Positions 26,533 through 35,074 of a stretch of DNA of 41,926 nt are shown piece by piece. The translations under genes and the position numbers were made by a program. The DNA is from Thiohalocapsa sp. (GTDB lineage: Bacteria; Pseudomonadota; Gammaproteobacteria; Chromatiales; Chromatiaceae). Each line of letters starts with the position of its first letter. The stretch's first letter is position 1. The DNA is taken from assembly GCA_028277725.1 (NCBI GenBank), contig JANQFX010000061.1, forward strand, positions 1-41,926. Direction: 5' to 3'. Under the pieces are notes generated by a model, which did not search any database, had not been told where the DNA came from, and was given only the letters and a program-made list of their open reading frames with translations.

Positions 26533-27219
26533 ATGCAGCTTGTGTCCCCACTTCACATCCCACGCCTACTGCGACGACGATCGGGGCACCCTGTTGCCGC
26601 AGTCCTTTTGCTCCTGTCGACCACCGCTGCCATGGCCACCGAAGAACCCAGCTACCGCGTCGTCGAGACCTTCCCGGCGTTCGAGCTTCGTGAGTATGCG
26701 CCCTACCTGGTCGCCGAGACGACGGTGGACGCGGGCTTCGACAAGGCCGGTAACCGCGCCTTCGGCATCCTGGCGGACTATATCTTCGGCAACAACCAGG
26801 CCAGGAAGAAGATCGAGATGACGGCGCCGGTCAATCAGCAGCCGGCGGGCGCGAGCAAGGGCGAGCAGATCGAGATGACGGCGCCCGTGACGCAGCGGCC
26901 CGCGACGGGCACCGGGTCTGAGCGCTACGTGCTGAGCTTCGTGATGCCCCGGCGCTTCACCCTCGCCACGTTGCCGACGCCGAACGACCCGCGTGTGACC
27001 CTGCGCGAGGAACCGGCTCGGCTCATGGCCGTGCGCGGCTATTCCGGGCGCTGGACGCGGTCCAATTACCGCCGGGAGGAGGCCCGCTTGTTCGAGGCCG
27101 TCCGGGCACGGGGCTTCGAGGTCCTGGGTGCACCGGTCTATGCCCGCTACAACTCGCCGTTCTCGCTGCCCGTCATGCGTCGCAACGAGGTGATGGTGGC
27201 GGTGCGAAGGCCCGAATGA
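26533..27219 (+). CDS. SOUL haem-binding family protein
   Basis: The 228-residue protein has a probable signal peptide (residues 17-36, VAAVLLLLSTTAAMA) and a SOUL domain: YRVVETFPAFELREYAPYLV, VDAGFDKAGNRAFGILADYI, FGNNQARKKIEMTAPVNQQP, then a second EQIEMTAPVTQ, SFVMPRRFTLATLPTPNDPR, YSGRWTRSNYRREEARL and YARYNSPFSLPVMRRNEVMV. The two E-M-T-A-P-V copies and the closing NSPxxLPxxRRNEV are family hallmarks. Eukaryotic members bind haem; bacterial ones are periplasmic and poorly known. It converges on moeB with only three bases between the two stop codons, so the two genes end back to back. Confidence 0.9.
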   Translation: MQLVSPLHIPRLLRRRSGHPVAAVLLLLSTTAAMATEEPSYRVVETFPAFELREYAPYLVAETTVDAGFDKAGNRAFGILADYIFGNNQARKKIEMTAPVNQQPAGASKGEQIEMTAPVTQRPATGTGSERYVLSFVMPRRFTLATLPTPNDPRVTLREEPARLMAVRGYSGRWTRSNYRREEARLFEAVRARGFEVLGAPVYARYNSPFSLPVMRRNEVMVAVRRPE

Positions 27220-27222
27220 GCC

Positions 27223-28032
27223 TCAACCGGTGCGCGACGGGTCAGCGCAGACGGGGCAGGCCGGGTCGGCGGGAATGCCGAGCCGGCGCCACTCCATGGT
27301 GAGCGCATCCAGCAGCAGCAGTCGCCCGAACAGGGGCTCGCCGAGGCCGGCGAGGATCTTCACCGCCTCCGCCGCCTGCATGCTGCCGATGATGCCGACC
27401 AAGGGCGCCAGCACGCCCTCGCGTTCGCAGGTCTCGGCGCCGTCGCCGAGGTCCGGGTACAAGCAGCGGTAGCAGGGCTCGCCGCGCCGACCGGAGAAGC
27501 AGGCGATCTGCCCCTCGGTGCGGATCGCAGCGCCGGACACCAACGGGATGCCGGCGGCGACACAGGCCGCGTTGACCGCGTCCCGGGTCGCGAAGTTGTC
27601 GCTGCAATCGCAGATCAGGTCGACGCGGCCGGCGAGTTCGGCAAGTCGGTCGGCGTGCAGCGCACCCTTGACGGGCACCAGCGAAATCGTCGGGTTGAGC
27701 GCTATCAGCGCTGTCAGCGCGGAGCCGACCTTGGATTGGCCGACGCGGTCGGTGGTGTGCAGCAGCTGGCGCTGGAGGTTGGAGAGGTCGACGGCGTCGA
27801 AGTCGGCGAGCAGTAGCTCACCGACCCCCGAGGCGGCCAGGTACATGGCCACCGGCGAGCCGAGGCCGCCCAGACCGACCACCAGGACCCTGGAGCCGGA
27901 GAGGCGGCGCTGCCCGACCTCCCCGAAGCCCGGCAGCAGCAGGTGGCGCGAGTAGCGTTCCCGATTGGAGCCGGGGATCGATGACGCCGCAGACACGCCG
28001 ACAGCGCTGCGTGGATTCTTCGGGTCGGTCAA
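27223..28032 (-). CDS. moeB: Molybdopterin-synthase adenylyltransferase
   Basis: The 269-residue E1-like enzyme adenylates the C-terminus of MoaD for molybdenum-cofactor synthesis. It has RYSRHLLLPGFGEVGQRRL, the nucleotide-binding VLVVGLGGLGSPVAMYLAAS, DFDAVDLSNLQRQLLHTTDR with the catalytic Arg and Asp, LICDCSDNFATRDAVNAACV, and two zinc pairs, CYRCLYPD and CPVCADP. Length and motifs fit MoeB; the related ThiF and HesA types are less likely without their partners nearby. It overlaps the upstream small gene by four bases and sits in the reverse-strand series hemA-prfA-prmC-unknown-moeB. In Pseudomonas moeB follows prmC directly. Confidence 0.92.
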   Translation of the reverse strand: MTDPKNPRSAVGVSAASSIPGSNRERYSRHLLLPGFGEVGQRRLSGSRVLVVGLGGLGSPVAMYLAASGVGELLLADFDAVDLSNLQRQLLHTTDRVGQSKVGSALTALIALNPTISLVPVKGALHADRLAELAGRVDLICDCSDNFATRDAVNAACVAAGIPLVSGAAIRTEGQIACFSGRRGEPCYRCLYPDLGDGAETCEREGVLAPLVGIIGSMQAAEAVKILAGLGEPLFGRLLLLDALTMEWRRLGIPADPACPVCADPSRTG

Positions 28033-28439
28033 AGGTAGCGACGCCAGTGCTCCGGGCGCTGGTCGCGGCAGCCGTGTTCCAGGGCCTCATAGCGCTTGGC
28101 GAAGACGCGCTGGGTGCAGTTGACGTCGCTGCGCTTGCAGCCGCAGTTCTCGCGGAAGGTGTCTTCGGTGTAGTAGTAGAGTGCGCGACGGACGCGGAAC
28201 AGCATGCCGTTGTCGAGGTGCAACCCGAGTTCATCCAGGGCCTCCTCGAGGTCCTGCAGGCAGGTCAGGGTGAGGTCGTAGCTGACGGACAGGATCAGCG
28301 GGGTGTGGGCTTCTGCGCTCAGCACGCCATCCACGCCGAGAAGGAACTCGGCCGCCGTGTGGGCGTCGTTGCGGTCCGGGTGGAGATCACGAAAGTTGAT
28401 CTCGCGCTGTTTGATTCGGTCTGACTCGGGAAATTCCAT
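28029..28439 (-). CDS. Unknown Cys-rich protein in the prmC-moeB operon
   Basis: I do not recognise a named family. The 136-residue soluble protein has a first half that resembles a ferredoxin-like HMA fold (AAEFLLGVDGVLSAEAHTPL, then SVSYDLTLTCLQDLEEALDE) but without the CxxC metal loop. The second half has RRALYYYTEDTFRENCGCKR and four cysteines at 99, 101, 108 and 124 with spacing C-x-C-x6-C-x15-C, which could bind a metal or an iron-sulfur cluster. It overlaps moeB by four bases and follows prmC by 33, so it is surely in the operon. The overlap with moeB makes a sulfur- or cofactor-related job plausible, but this is inference. Confidence 0.75.
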   Translation of the reverse strand: MEFPESDRIKQREINFRDLHPDRNDAHTAAEFLLGVDGVLSAEAHTPLILSVSYDLTLTCLQDLEEALDELGLHLDNGMLFRVRRALYYYTEDTFRENCGCKRSDVNCTQRVFAKRYEALEHGCRDQRPEHWRRYL

Positions 28440-28472
28440 GATGGCTCTATGCTAATCCAGCGGCAGCGGCTG

Positions 28473-29381
28473 TCAATGGACGCGCGTGTTCGTGACCGGC
28501 GGGAGGCGTGCGCCGGTGGCGCGCTCCAGGCCCGCAAGGTCGCGCCTGGTCACGATAGCGCGCCAGCCGTCGCGGTGGAATAGGGCGCGCACTTCGGCGC
28601 CCTGGTCCCGGCCGTGTTCGAGGAGCAGCAGACCGCCGGCGCGTAGCGCATGGCGCGCTTGAGTGACGATGCGGCGGATGTCCCGCAGTCCGTCGATGCC
28701 GGAGGCAAGTGCCTCCGCGGGCTCGAAGGGGAGGTCGCCGCGCGACAGGTGCGGGTCCCGGGCGCGCACGTAGGGCGGGTTGCTGACAACCAGGTCCAGG
28801 CTCATCGGCGCAATGCCCGCCAGCCAGTCGCCGCGGATGAGCTGGACATTGGCGGCGCCGAGGCGATGGCGATTGGCCTCGGCGATGCGCAATGCCCGCG
28901 GCGACCGCTCGACTGCCAAAACGCGCCAGGCCGGACGCCCCCTGGCCAACGCCAGTGCGATGGCGCCGCTGCCGGAGCCCAGATCGGCGCAGGTCAGCGG
29001 AGCCTGCGCGGGTAGGGCCTCCAGGGCCCAGTCGACCAATAGCTCGGTGTCGGACCTCGGGATGAGTGCACCGGGGCCGACGTCGAGCTCGATGGCGTGG
29101 AAGCCGGTGCGGCCCAGGATGTATGCGATCGGCTCGCCGGCGAGGCGCCGCCGCAGCAGGTCATCGAGGCGTCGGCTTTGGTCGATGTCGAGTCGGCGTT
29201 CCGGCCACGCGTATAGCGTAGCGCGGCCGATGGTCGCTGCCTCCAAGAGCAGCAGCTCGGCCTCCAGCCGAGCCTCTACGAAGCCCGCCTGGGAAAGGCG
29301 TGCGCGTGTGTCCCTGAGGGCACTGCCGAGGGAGATGTCCGGCCCCTTCACGTCGGCGGAGCCCGATCCCCTCGACGTCAT
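28473..29381 (-). CDS. prmC: Peptide chain release factor N5-glutamine methyltransferase
   Basis: The 302-residue SAM-dependent enzyme methylates the Gln of the GGQ motif in release factors. It shows the N-terminal helical domain ([20 protein letters not shown]) and [23 protein letters not shown]-binding [20 protein letters not shown] and the catalytic NPPY within [18 protein letters not shown] follow, then [20 protein letters not shown] and [17 protein letters not shown]. All are typical of PrmC/HemK. Its start overlaps the prfA stop by four bases (ATGA), so enzyme and substrate are made from one message. The first 15 residues are low in conservation; the overlap favours the chosen ATG. Confidence 0.95.
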   Translation of the reverse strand: MTSRGSGSADVKGPDISLGSALRDTRARLSQAGFVEARLEAELLLLEAATIGRATLYAWPERRLDIDQSRRLDDLLRRRLAGEPIAYILGRTGFHAIELDVGPGALIPRSDTELLVDWALEALPAQAPLTCADLGSGSGAIALALARGRPAWRVLAVERSPRALRIAEANRHRLGAANVQLIRGDWLAGIAPMSLDLVVSNPPYVRARDPHLSRGDLPFEPAEALASGIDGLRDIRRIVTQARHALRAGGLLLLEHGRDQGAEVRALFHRDGWRAIVTRRDLAGLERATGARLPPVTNTRVH

Positions 29382-30457
29382 GTGCTGGTCATCGCCGCGA
29401 GCTCTTCTGCCTGGTGCTCCTGGCGCAGCGGTTCCAACACCTGATCCAGACCGCCGAGCATGATCTCGTCGAGCTTGTAGAGGGTCAGGTTGATGCGATG
29501 ATCCGTGAGCCTGTTCTGAGGGAAGTTGTAGGTGCGGATGCGCTCGGAGCGGTCGCCACTGCCGACCTGGAGGCGGCGGGACTCACTGCGCTCGGCCGCC
29601 TGCGCGGCGGCGGCATCGGACATCAACCTCGCCTTCAGCAGTGCCATGGCGCGGGCGCGGTTCTTGTGCTGGGAGCGCTCGTCCTGGCACTCGACCACGA
29701 TACCGCTCGGCAGGTGCGTGATGCGCACGGCGGAGTCGGTCTTGTTCACATGCTGGCCGCCGGCGCCGGAGGCGCGGTAGGTGTCCACGCGCAGGTCTCC
29801 GGCGTCGATCTGGACCTCGTCCACTTCGTCAGCCTCCGGCAGGATGGCGACGGTGCAGGCCGAAGTGTGTACTCGTCCCTGGGACTCGGTCTCGGGCACG
29901 CGCTGGACGCGATGTGCACCCGACTCGAACTTGAGCCGCGCATAGACGTCGTCGCCGCTGATGCGGACCACGACCTCCTTGTAACCGCCGAGGTCGCCGT
30001 CGCTGGCGCTGATGATCTCATGGCGCCAGCGATTGGATTCGGCATAGCGGAGATACATGCGCAGGAGGTCTCCGGCGAACAGGGCCGCCTCGGCGCCCCC
30101 GGTGCCAGCGCGGACTTCTAGGTAGATGTTGCGCTGGTCGTTCGGGTCCGCCGGCACTAGGAGCTGCAGCAGTTCCGGCTCCAGTGCATCCCGGCGGGCC
30201 TGCGCGGTGGCGATCTCGTCCGCGGCCAGCTCCTTCATTTCAGGGTCGGACAGGAGTTCGCGGGCGGTGTCGATGGCTGTTTCCGCCTCACGGTAGTCGG
30301 CCAGCCGACTCACCAGCGGTTCCAGCTGCGCGTACTCCTGACTGAGCTCGCGAAACCGGGTCTGGTCGCCCTGGGTGGAGGGCTCCGCTAGCAGGGCGGT
30401 AACCTCGGCGTGGCGTTCGGCGAGCTGGTCCAGCTTGCCCCTGAGGCTAGGATTCAT
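29378..30457 (-). CDS. prfA: Peptide chain release factor 1
   Basis: The 359-residue factor ends translation at UAA and UAG. It opens [20 protein letters not shown], matching E. coli RF1's start, has the codon-reading PxT tripeptide (PET in [13 protein letters not shown]) and the catalytic loop [20 protein letters not shown]. Domain 4 includes [20 protein letters not shown]. Domains and length equal the E. coli protein. A longer frame to 30499 adds 14 residues and is not supported by the family. No strong ribosome-binding site is visible. The gene is 123 bases after hemA and overlaps prmC, giving the usual hemA-prfA-prmC order. Confidence 0.96.
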   Translation of the reverse strand: MNPSLRGKLDQLAERHAEVTALLAEPSTQGDQTRFRELSQEYAQLEPLVSRLADYREAETAIDTARELLSDPEMKELAADEIATAQARRDALEPELLQLLVPADPNDQRNIYLEVRAGTGGAEAALFAGDLLRMYLRYAESNRWRHEIISASDGDLGGYKEVVVRISGDDVYARLKFESGAHRVQRVPETESQGRVHTSACTVAILPEADEVDEVQIDAGDLRVDTYRASGAGGQHVNKTDSAVRITHLPSGIVVECQDERSQHKNRARAMALLKARLMSDAAAAQAAERSESRRLQVGSGDRSERIRTYNFPQNRLTDHRINLTLYKLDEIMLGGLDQVLEPLRQEHQAEELAAMTST

Positions 30458-30580
30458 CGACAGCAGGGAATCGGCGGGGTTGGGGGCCCGGTTGCGCACA
30501 CGGCTCCGGCGCGGATGGAGTGGACGCCGCCCCTGCGGACGCCGGCGAGCTGGCGTCCGCGGGGCGGTTCGATCCTGGCA

Positions 30581-31855
30581 TCAGGAGCCGGACTTGGCTT
30601 CGGCGCTGAGCTGGAACAGCTCGTTGGCTGCCTCGAGCAGCTCGTTGCGGCCCTCACGCCCGGCGCGGCGCAGGCGCACGCTCGGGCTATGCAGCAACTT
30701 GTTGGTGAGTAGGTGCGCGAGCTGGCAGACCACCTCGTCCGCGGGCTTGCCGGCGGCGAGTTGGCGTTGGGCGCGCTCCACCAGGTGGTCGCGGGTGGAT
30801 TCGGCGTGGGAGCGGAAGTCCTGGATCAGGGATACCGCGCCGAGGGAGCGGACCCAGGCCATGAACTCCTCGGTGTGCAGGTCGACGATTTCCATCGCCT
30901 GCTCCGCCGCTTGTTGCCTGGAGCGCATGCCCTCGTTAACGACGCCCTGCAGGTCGTCGACGGTGTAGAGGTAGACGTCGCGCAGCTCGCCGACCTCGGG
31001 CTCGATGTCGCGCGGCACCGCGATGTCGACCATGAACATGGGGCGGTGGCGACGCTTTTTGAGCGCACGCTCGACGGTGCCCTTGCCGAGGATGGGCAAG
31101 GGGCTCGCCGTGGAGGAGACGACGATGTCCGCTTCCGGCAAGTGGCCCGCGAGCTCGGTCAGGGCGATGGCGTAGCCGTCGAACTGCTGGGCGACACTGT
31201 GGGCGCGCTCCACCGTGCGGTTGGCGACGATGATACGTCCGATGCCATGCTGATGAAGGTGCCTGGCGGCGAGCTCGATGGTCTCGCCGGCGCCGACCAG
31301 GACCGCCGTCTGTTTGGATAGGTCACTAAAGATCTGCCGCGCCAGGCTGACGGCGGCAAAGGCCACGGATACCGGGCTGGAGCCGATGGCCGTATCGGTG
31401 CGGACCTGTTTAGCCACCGAGAAGGTATGCTGGAAGAGCTTGCCGAGCATGCGCCCGGTGCCGCCGGCGGCGTTCGCCGTCTGGAAGGCGCCCTTTACCT
31501 GGCCCAGGATCTGTGGCTCGCCTAGGACCATGGAGTCCAGACCGCTGGCTACGCGGAGCAGGTGGCGGACCGCCTCGCTGTCCTGGTGACAGTAGAGGTG
31601 TTGCGCGAATAGGTTGGACTCGATGCCGTGGAATCGGCCGAGCCACTCCCGCAGGGCGGCGCTGCAGTCGCCGCCCTCGGACGCGCAGTAGAGCTCGGTC
31701 CGATTGCAGGTCGAGAGGATCAGGGCCTCTTCCGCCGACGTTTGTTCGGTGATGCTGCGCAATGCACCGACGATGACGTCGGGGCCGAATGTGAGGCGCT
31801 CGCGGATGTCGACGGGCGCGGTCTTGTGGTTGAGGCCGAGGGTCAATATCGTCAT
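30581..31855 (-). CDS. hemA: Glutamyl-tRNA reductase
   Basis: The 424-residue enzyme makes glutamate-1-semialdehyde from Glu-tRNA, the first step of C5 haem (and bacteriochlorophyll) synthesis. Hallmarks are LGLNHKTAPVDIRERLTF, ALILSTCNRTELYCAS with nucleophile C50, LRVASGLDSMVLGEPQILGQ, the NADPH domain LVGAGETIELAARHLHQHGI and RIIVANRTVERAHSVAQQF, PMFMVDIAVPRDIEPEV, and the C-terminal dimerisation helix. The C-terminal Arg-rich segment GKLDQLxxR-like is replaced by HSPSVRLRRAGREGRNELLE. It is divergent from the TPR gene with a 232-base shared region and heads the hemA-prfA-prmC-moeB series. Confidence 0.96.
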   Translation of the reverse strand: MTILTLGLNHKTAPVDIRERLTFGPDVIVGALRSITEQTSAEEALILSTCNRTELYCASEGGDCSAALREWLGRFHGIESNLFAQHLYCHQDSEAVRHLLRVASGLDSMVLGEPQILGQVKGAFQTANAAGGTGRMLGKLFQHTFSVAKQVRTDTAIGSSPVSVAFAAVSLARQIFSDLSKQTAVLVGAGETIELAARHLHQHGIGRIIVANRTVERAHSVAQQFDGYAIALTELAGHLPEADIVVSSTASPLPILGKGTVERALKKRRHRPMFMVDIAVPRDIEPEVGELRDVYLYTVDDLQGVVNEGMRSRQQAAEQAMEIVDLHTEEFMAWVRSLGAVSLIQDFRSHAESTRDHLVERAQRQLAAGKPADEVVCQLAHLLTNKLLHSPSVRLRRAGREGRNELLEAANELFQLSAEAKSGS

Positions 31856-31958
31856 GGCAACAGGGGAGCCGATTAACCGGTTTACCTGGGTCCGGCGGCG
31901 GTGCCGTTGGCGCGCTACCGATAGTTATTGCATGCAAGGAGCCGTTGCCTCGTGGTGC

Positions 31959-31983
31959 TCCTGAGGGAAATGGTCCCTAAGGA
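31959..31983. promoter_or_regulatory. Inverted repeat in the hemA / TPR gene divergent region
   Basis: TCCTGAGGGA and TCCCTAAGGA are inverted copies with one mismatch around a five-base AATGG centre, about 105 bases from each start codon. The symmetry and spacing suit a dimeric regulator or a leader hairpin for hemA. No regulator family can be named from the sequence. Confidence 0.4.
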
Positions 31984-32024
31984 GGGGCGCGAAGCAGGCT
32001 GGCATGTCACGTGAACTCCCCTAG

Positions 32025-32030
32025 TATACT
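32025..32030 (+). promoter_or_regulatory. Likely -10 element for the TPR gene (and perhaps hemA)
   Basis: TATACT matches a sigma-70 -10 box at one base from consensus and lies 58 bases before the TPR gene's ATG. The eight bases AGTATACT are a palindrome, so the same box reads TATACT on the reverse strand and might also serve hemA. No good -35 box is seen at proper spacing on either strand. Confidence 0.35.
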
Positions 32031-32087
32031 GCGATCGAATGCAGCATCCGCTGATCGCGGTCAACAGCACTGGAACGTCCCACTACG

Positions 32088-33836
32088 ATGAAATTTCGCT
32101 TTGCCGCCGTCCTCTGCCTGATCCTCGGCCTCCCGGTCGCTGCCTTCGGCGCGGACGGCGGTGCCGAACCGGAGACTGTGGCCCCGCAAGTTCCGGCCCC
32201 GGTGCAAGCGGCTGCGCCCGCCGACGAGGACATCACGCAACAGCTCTCGGCGGACCTGGTCTATTCCTTGCTGGTGGCCGAGGTGGCCGCGCAGCGTTCG
32301 GACCAACGCATGGCGTTCACACACTACCTATTCGCCGCGCGCCTAGCGCGCGAACCCGAACTCGCGGCCATGGCTGCGCGGGCCGCGCTGGCGCTCGGCG
32401 ATTCCGATGCCGGCCAACGTGCCGTCGATCTGTGGCGGGAGCTGGCGCCGGAATCCGTTAAGGCGCGACAGGTTGCGGCCTATGTGCAGATCGAGGCCGA
32501 TGATCGAGACGGCATCCTCACTGCGCTAAGGGAGCTGATCGACCTGACGCCGCCGGTGAAGCAACCCTACATGCAGGTGGCGCAGCTGCTCGCACGGGTG
32601 GACGCCCCCGGGCAACGCCTGGCCCTGATGCGGGAACTCGTCGCGGACGCAGGCGCTAACGCCGATGCCCAGTTCGCCCTGGCGACTCTAGCCGCCGCTG
32701 CAGATCAAGTGGACCTCGCCCGCTCCGCCGCCGAGAAGGCCATAGACCTGCGCCCGGATTGGAATGATCCGCGCATGTTCATCGTCCAGCTCCTCCTGGC
32801 AGATGACCGACGCGGTGATGCGGAGCAGGCGCTTGATGCCTACATCGTCGAGCAGCCGCGGAATCGAGAGTTGCGTCTATTGCGCGCCCAGCTGTACATC
32901 GACGGTGAGGCCTACGGACCGGCGATCGCGCTCTATGACGAGCTGATCGCCGAGCAGCCGGATGCGCAGAAGTTGCTGTTTACCGCGGCGGTGCTTGCGG
33001 TGGAGATCGATGCGCTGGACAAGGCGCGGGCCTATCTCGACAGGCTGAGCGCGCTCGATGCCCGGAACGACGATGTCGCCTTCCTCTTCGGACAGTTGGA
33101 GGAGCAGGCCGGCAACACCGACGCCGCACTGGATTGGTACGCCAAGGTCGATGGTCCCAATGCCACGGATGCGGCGGTCCGCATTGCGCGGCTGCATGCC
33201 GCGGCGGGTGACCTGTCGCGGGCGCAGGAGCTGATGCAGCAGTTGCGAGATCAGATGCCGGATGATGCCGTCACCCTGTTCCTGATCGAGGGCGAGATGC
33301 TGCGCCAGAACGACGCCGAGACGCAGGCCATGGCCGTCTACGACCAAGCCATCGCCAGGCTCCCGGACAACGCCGATCTGCGCTACGCGCGGGCGATGGT
33401 GGCCGTGGGGCTCGGTCGGATCGATCTCCTCGAATCCGACCTGCGGCACATATTGGAGCAGGAGCCGGAACACGCAGATGCCCTGAACGCCCTGGGCTAT
33501 ACCTTGGCGGATCGGACCGATCGCCTGGAAGAGGCGCACGATCTGATCGAGAAGGCCTACGCCCTGAAACCCGACGAGCCGGCCATTCAGGACAGCATGG
33601 GCTGGGTGCTGTTCCGCATGGGCGACGCCGCCGCCGCGGTACCCTATCTGGAGGCGGCCCTGGAGCAGACCTCGGATCCCGAGATCGCCGCCCACCTGGG
33701 CGAGGTCCTCTGGGCCCTGGGCCGCGAGGACGAGGCGGCGGAGATCTGGGATCGGGCCCTAGAAGCAGCCCCGGAACACGAGTACCTGCTGAAGACTCTC
33801 GGTCGCTACCGCGTCAGCCAGACGGAGGGGCGATAA
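32088..33836 (+). CDS. Periplasmic TPR protein, LbcA-like
   Basis: The 582-residue protein starts with a Sec signal peptide (MKFRFAAVLCLILGLPVAAF, cleavage near FGA-DGG) and then consists almost only of tetratricopeptide-like helix pairs, for example LAAMAARAALALGDSDAGQR, ALDWYAKVDG and the best repeats near the end (LEEAHDLIEKAYALKPDEPA, then AAAAVPYLEAALEQTSDPEI). Position between divergent hemA and ispE, length and the TPR content match Pseudomonas LbcA, the partner that activates the periplasmic protease CtpA. LbcA is an outer-membrane lipoprotein, whereas the signal here has no lipobox, so this protein should be soluble in the periplasm. The CtpA link is inference; ctpA is not in the window. 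Confidence 0.82.
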   Translation: MKFRFAAVLCLILGLPVAAFGADGGAEPETVAPQVPAPVQAAAPADEDITQQLSADLVYSLLVAEVAAQRSDQRMAFTHYLFAARLAREPELAAMAARAALALGDSDAGQRAVDLWRELAPESVKARQVAAYVQIEADDRDGILTALRELIDLTPPVKQPYMQVAQLLARVDAPGQRLALMRELVADAGANADAQFALATLAAAADQVDLARSAAEKAIDLRPDWNDPRMFIVQLLLADDRRGDAEQALDAYIVEQPRNRELRLLRAQLYIDGEAYGPAIALYDELIAEQPDAQKLLFTAAVLAVEIDALDKARAYLDRLSALDARNDDVAFLFGQLEEQAGNTDAALDWYAKVDGPNATDAAVRIARLHAAAGDLSRAQELMQQLRDQMPDDAVTLFLIEGEMLRQNDAETQAMAVYDQAIARLPDNADLRYARAMVAVGLGRIDLLESDLRHILEQEPEHADALNALGYTLADRTDRLEEAHDLIEKAYALKPDEPAIQDSMGWVLFRMGDAAAAVPYLEAALEQTSDPEIAAHLGEVLWALGREDEAAEIWDRALEAAPEHEYLLKTLGRYRVSQTEGR

Positions 33837-33914
33837 ACCCATGGTGCAGCAGCAGCACCACAGGCGACCCGGCCGATCGCCGGCGACAGACCGCGCCGCA
33901 CCTCGGGAGGCGTA

Positions 33915-34814
33915 ATGGCAGGGGACACGCAAGTGCCGGCGACGGGTCCTCGGCTCGCGCCGCAGCCCGAGGCCGATGGTGCCTGGCTCGCGCCGGCCAA
34001 GCTCAATCTCATGTTGCGGGTGCTCGGCCGACGCCCCGATGGCTACCACCGCCTGCAGACGGTCTTCCAGTTCCTCGACCACAGCGACCGGCTGTACTTC
34101 GAGCCCGCCGACGATGGTCGGATCGTAAGAAAGGGCGGCCTGGCCGACATCCCGCTGGATCAGGACCTCATCGTTCGTGCCGCGCGGGCGCTTCGCTCGG
34201 AGGTTGGACGGGACGACCTGGGCGTTCGTGTCGCATTGGATAAGCGCCTGCCGATGGGCGGTGGTCTCGGTGGGGGGAGTTCGGATGCGGCGACGACCTT
34301 ACACGCGTTGAACCAACTTTGGGGGCTGGGCCTGGGCATCGAAGGGCTTGCCCGCATCGGGCTGGCGCTGGGCGCCGATGTGCCCGTGTTCGTCCGAGGC
34401 CATGCCGCCTGGGCGGAAGGAGTCGGCGAAGAGATACGGATGGTGGACGTCCATGAAGGCTGGTATCTGGTGCTGGCCCCGGATGTTCATGTCTCCACGG
34501 CAGCGGTCTTTTCCGATCCAGAATTGACACGGGATTCCTCTCCGATCACAATGGCGGACTTCGTTGCGGGTGACCAGGTCAATGACTGTTGGCCGGTCGT
34601 GCAACGGCGATACGCGCCCGTCGCTGCGGCCTTCGAGTGGCTCGCGGCAAACGGCGGACGGCCGCGGCTGACGGGAACCGGCGGTTGCGTCTTCTCCAGT
34701 TTTGAGTCGGAGCAGGCCGCTCGCGGCATGTTGAGCCGTGTGCCACATCGGATCAGGGCCTTCGTAGCCAAGGGATGCAACCGCTCGCCGCTGTTTGCCG
34801 CAGCACCGGCCTAG
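33915..34814 (+). CDS. ispE: 4-diphosphocytidyl-2-C-methyl-D-erythritol kinase
   Basis: The 299-residue GHMP kinase phosphorylates CDP-methylerythritol in the MEP route to isoprenoids. It has the substrate site APAKLNLMLRVLGRRPDGYH, the phosphate-binding loop PMGGGLGGGSSDAATTLHAL, and RIGLALGADVPVFVRGHAAW. Then come DVHEGWYLVLAPDVHVSTAA and the closing GRPRLTGTGGCVFSSFES. All catalytic motifs are present and spacing is normal. GGGAGG six bases before the ATG supports the start, though the first 20 residues are extra compared with E. coli. It follows the TPR gene by 78 bases, leaving no room for lolB, which usually lies here. The tRNA-Gln gene comes 34 bases after the stop, so both may be on one transcript with prs. 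Confidence 0.95.
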   Translation: MAGDTQVPATGPRLAPQPEADGAWLAPAKLNLMLRVLGRRPDGYHRLQTVFQFLDHSDRLYFEPADDGRIVRKGGLADIPLDQDLIVRAARALRSEVGRDDLGVRVALDKRLPMGGGLGGGSSDAATTLHALNQLWGLGLGIEGLARIGLALGADVPVFVRGHAAWAEGVGEEIRMVDVHEGWYLVLAPDVHVSTAAVFSDPELTRDSSPITMADFVAGDQVNDCWPVVQRRYAPVAAAFEWLAANGGRPRLTGTGGCVFSSFESEQAARGMLSRVPHRIRAFVAKGCNRSPLFAAAPA

Positions 34815-34848
34815 CGCACATTAATCGAAGCACTTGCATCAGAGCATT

Positions 34849-34924
34849 TGGGGCGTGGCCAAGCGGTTAAGGCACCGGGTTTTGATCCCGGCATTCCCAG
34901 GTTCGAATCCTGGCGCCCCAGCCA
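34849..34924 (+). tRNA. tRNA-Gln (anticodon TTG)
   Basis: The acceptor arm TGGGGCG pairs with CGCCCCA, the anticodon arm CCGGG/CCCGG holds the loop TTTTGAT with anticodon TTG at 34882-34884, and the T arm CCCAG-GTTCGAA-TCCTGG is standard. Discriminator G and an encoded CCA follow. The U1-A72 pair and this place between ispE and prs are usual for gammaproteobacterial tRNA-Gln. Confidence 0.97.
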
Positions 34925-35074
34925 AACCAGGGCCGAGAGGGCTTTCGCGTGGTCGTCAGCAACTCTGCCGGTCGCGGTGACCGTACGCCGCGGAAAGGTC
35001 GGCGTCGGTCATGGTCCCAGGGCCCGCAGCAATCCGACGCCCCGACTGCGGACGTCCCCGTGCGGAGAAACCCC

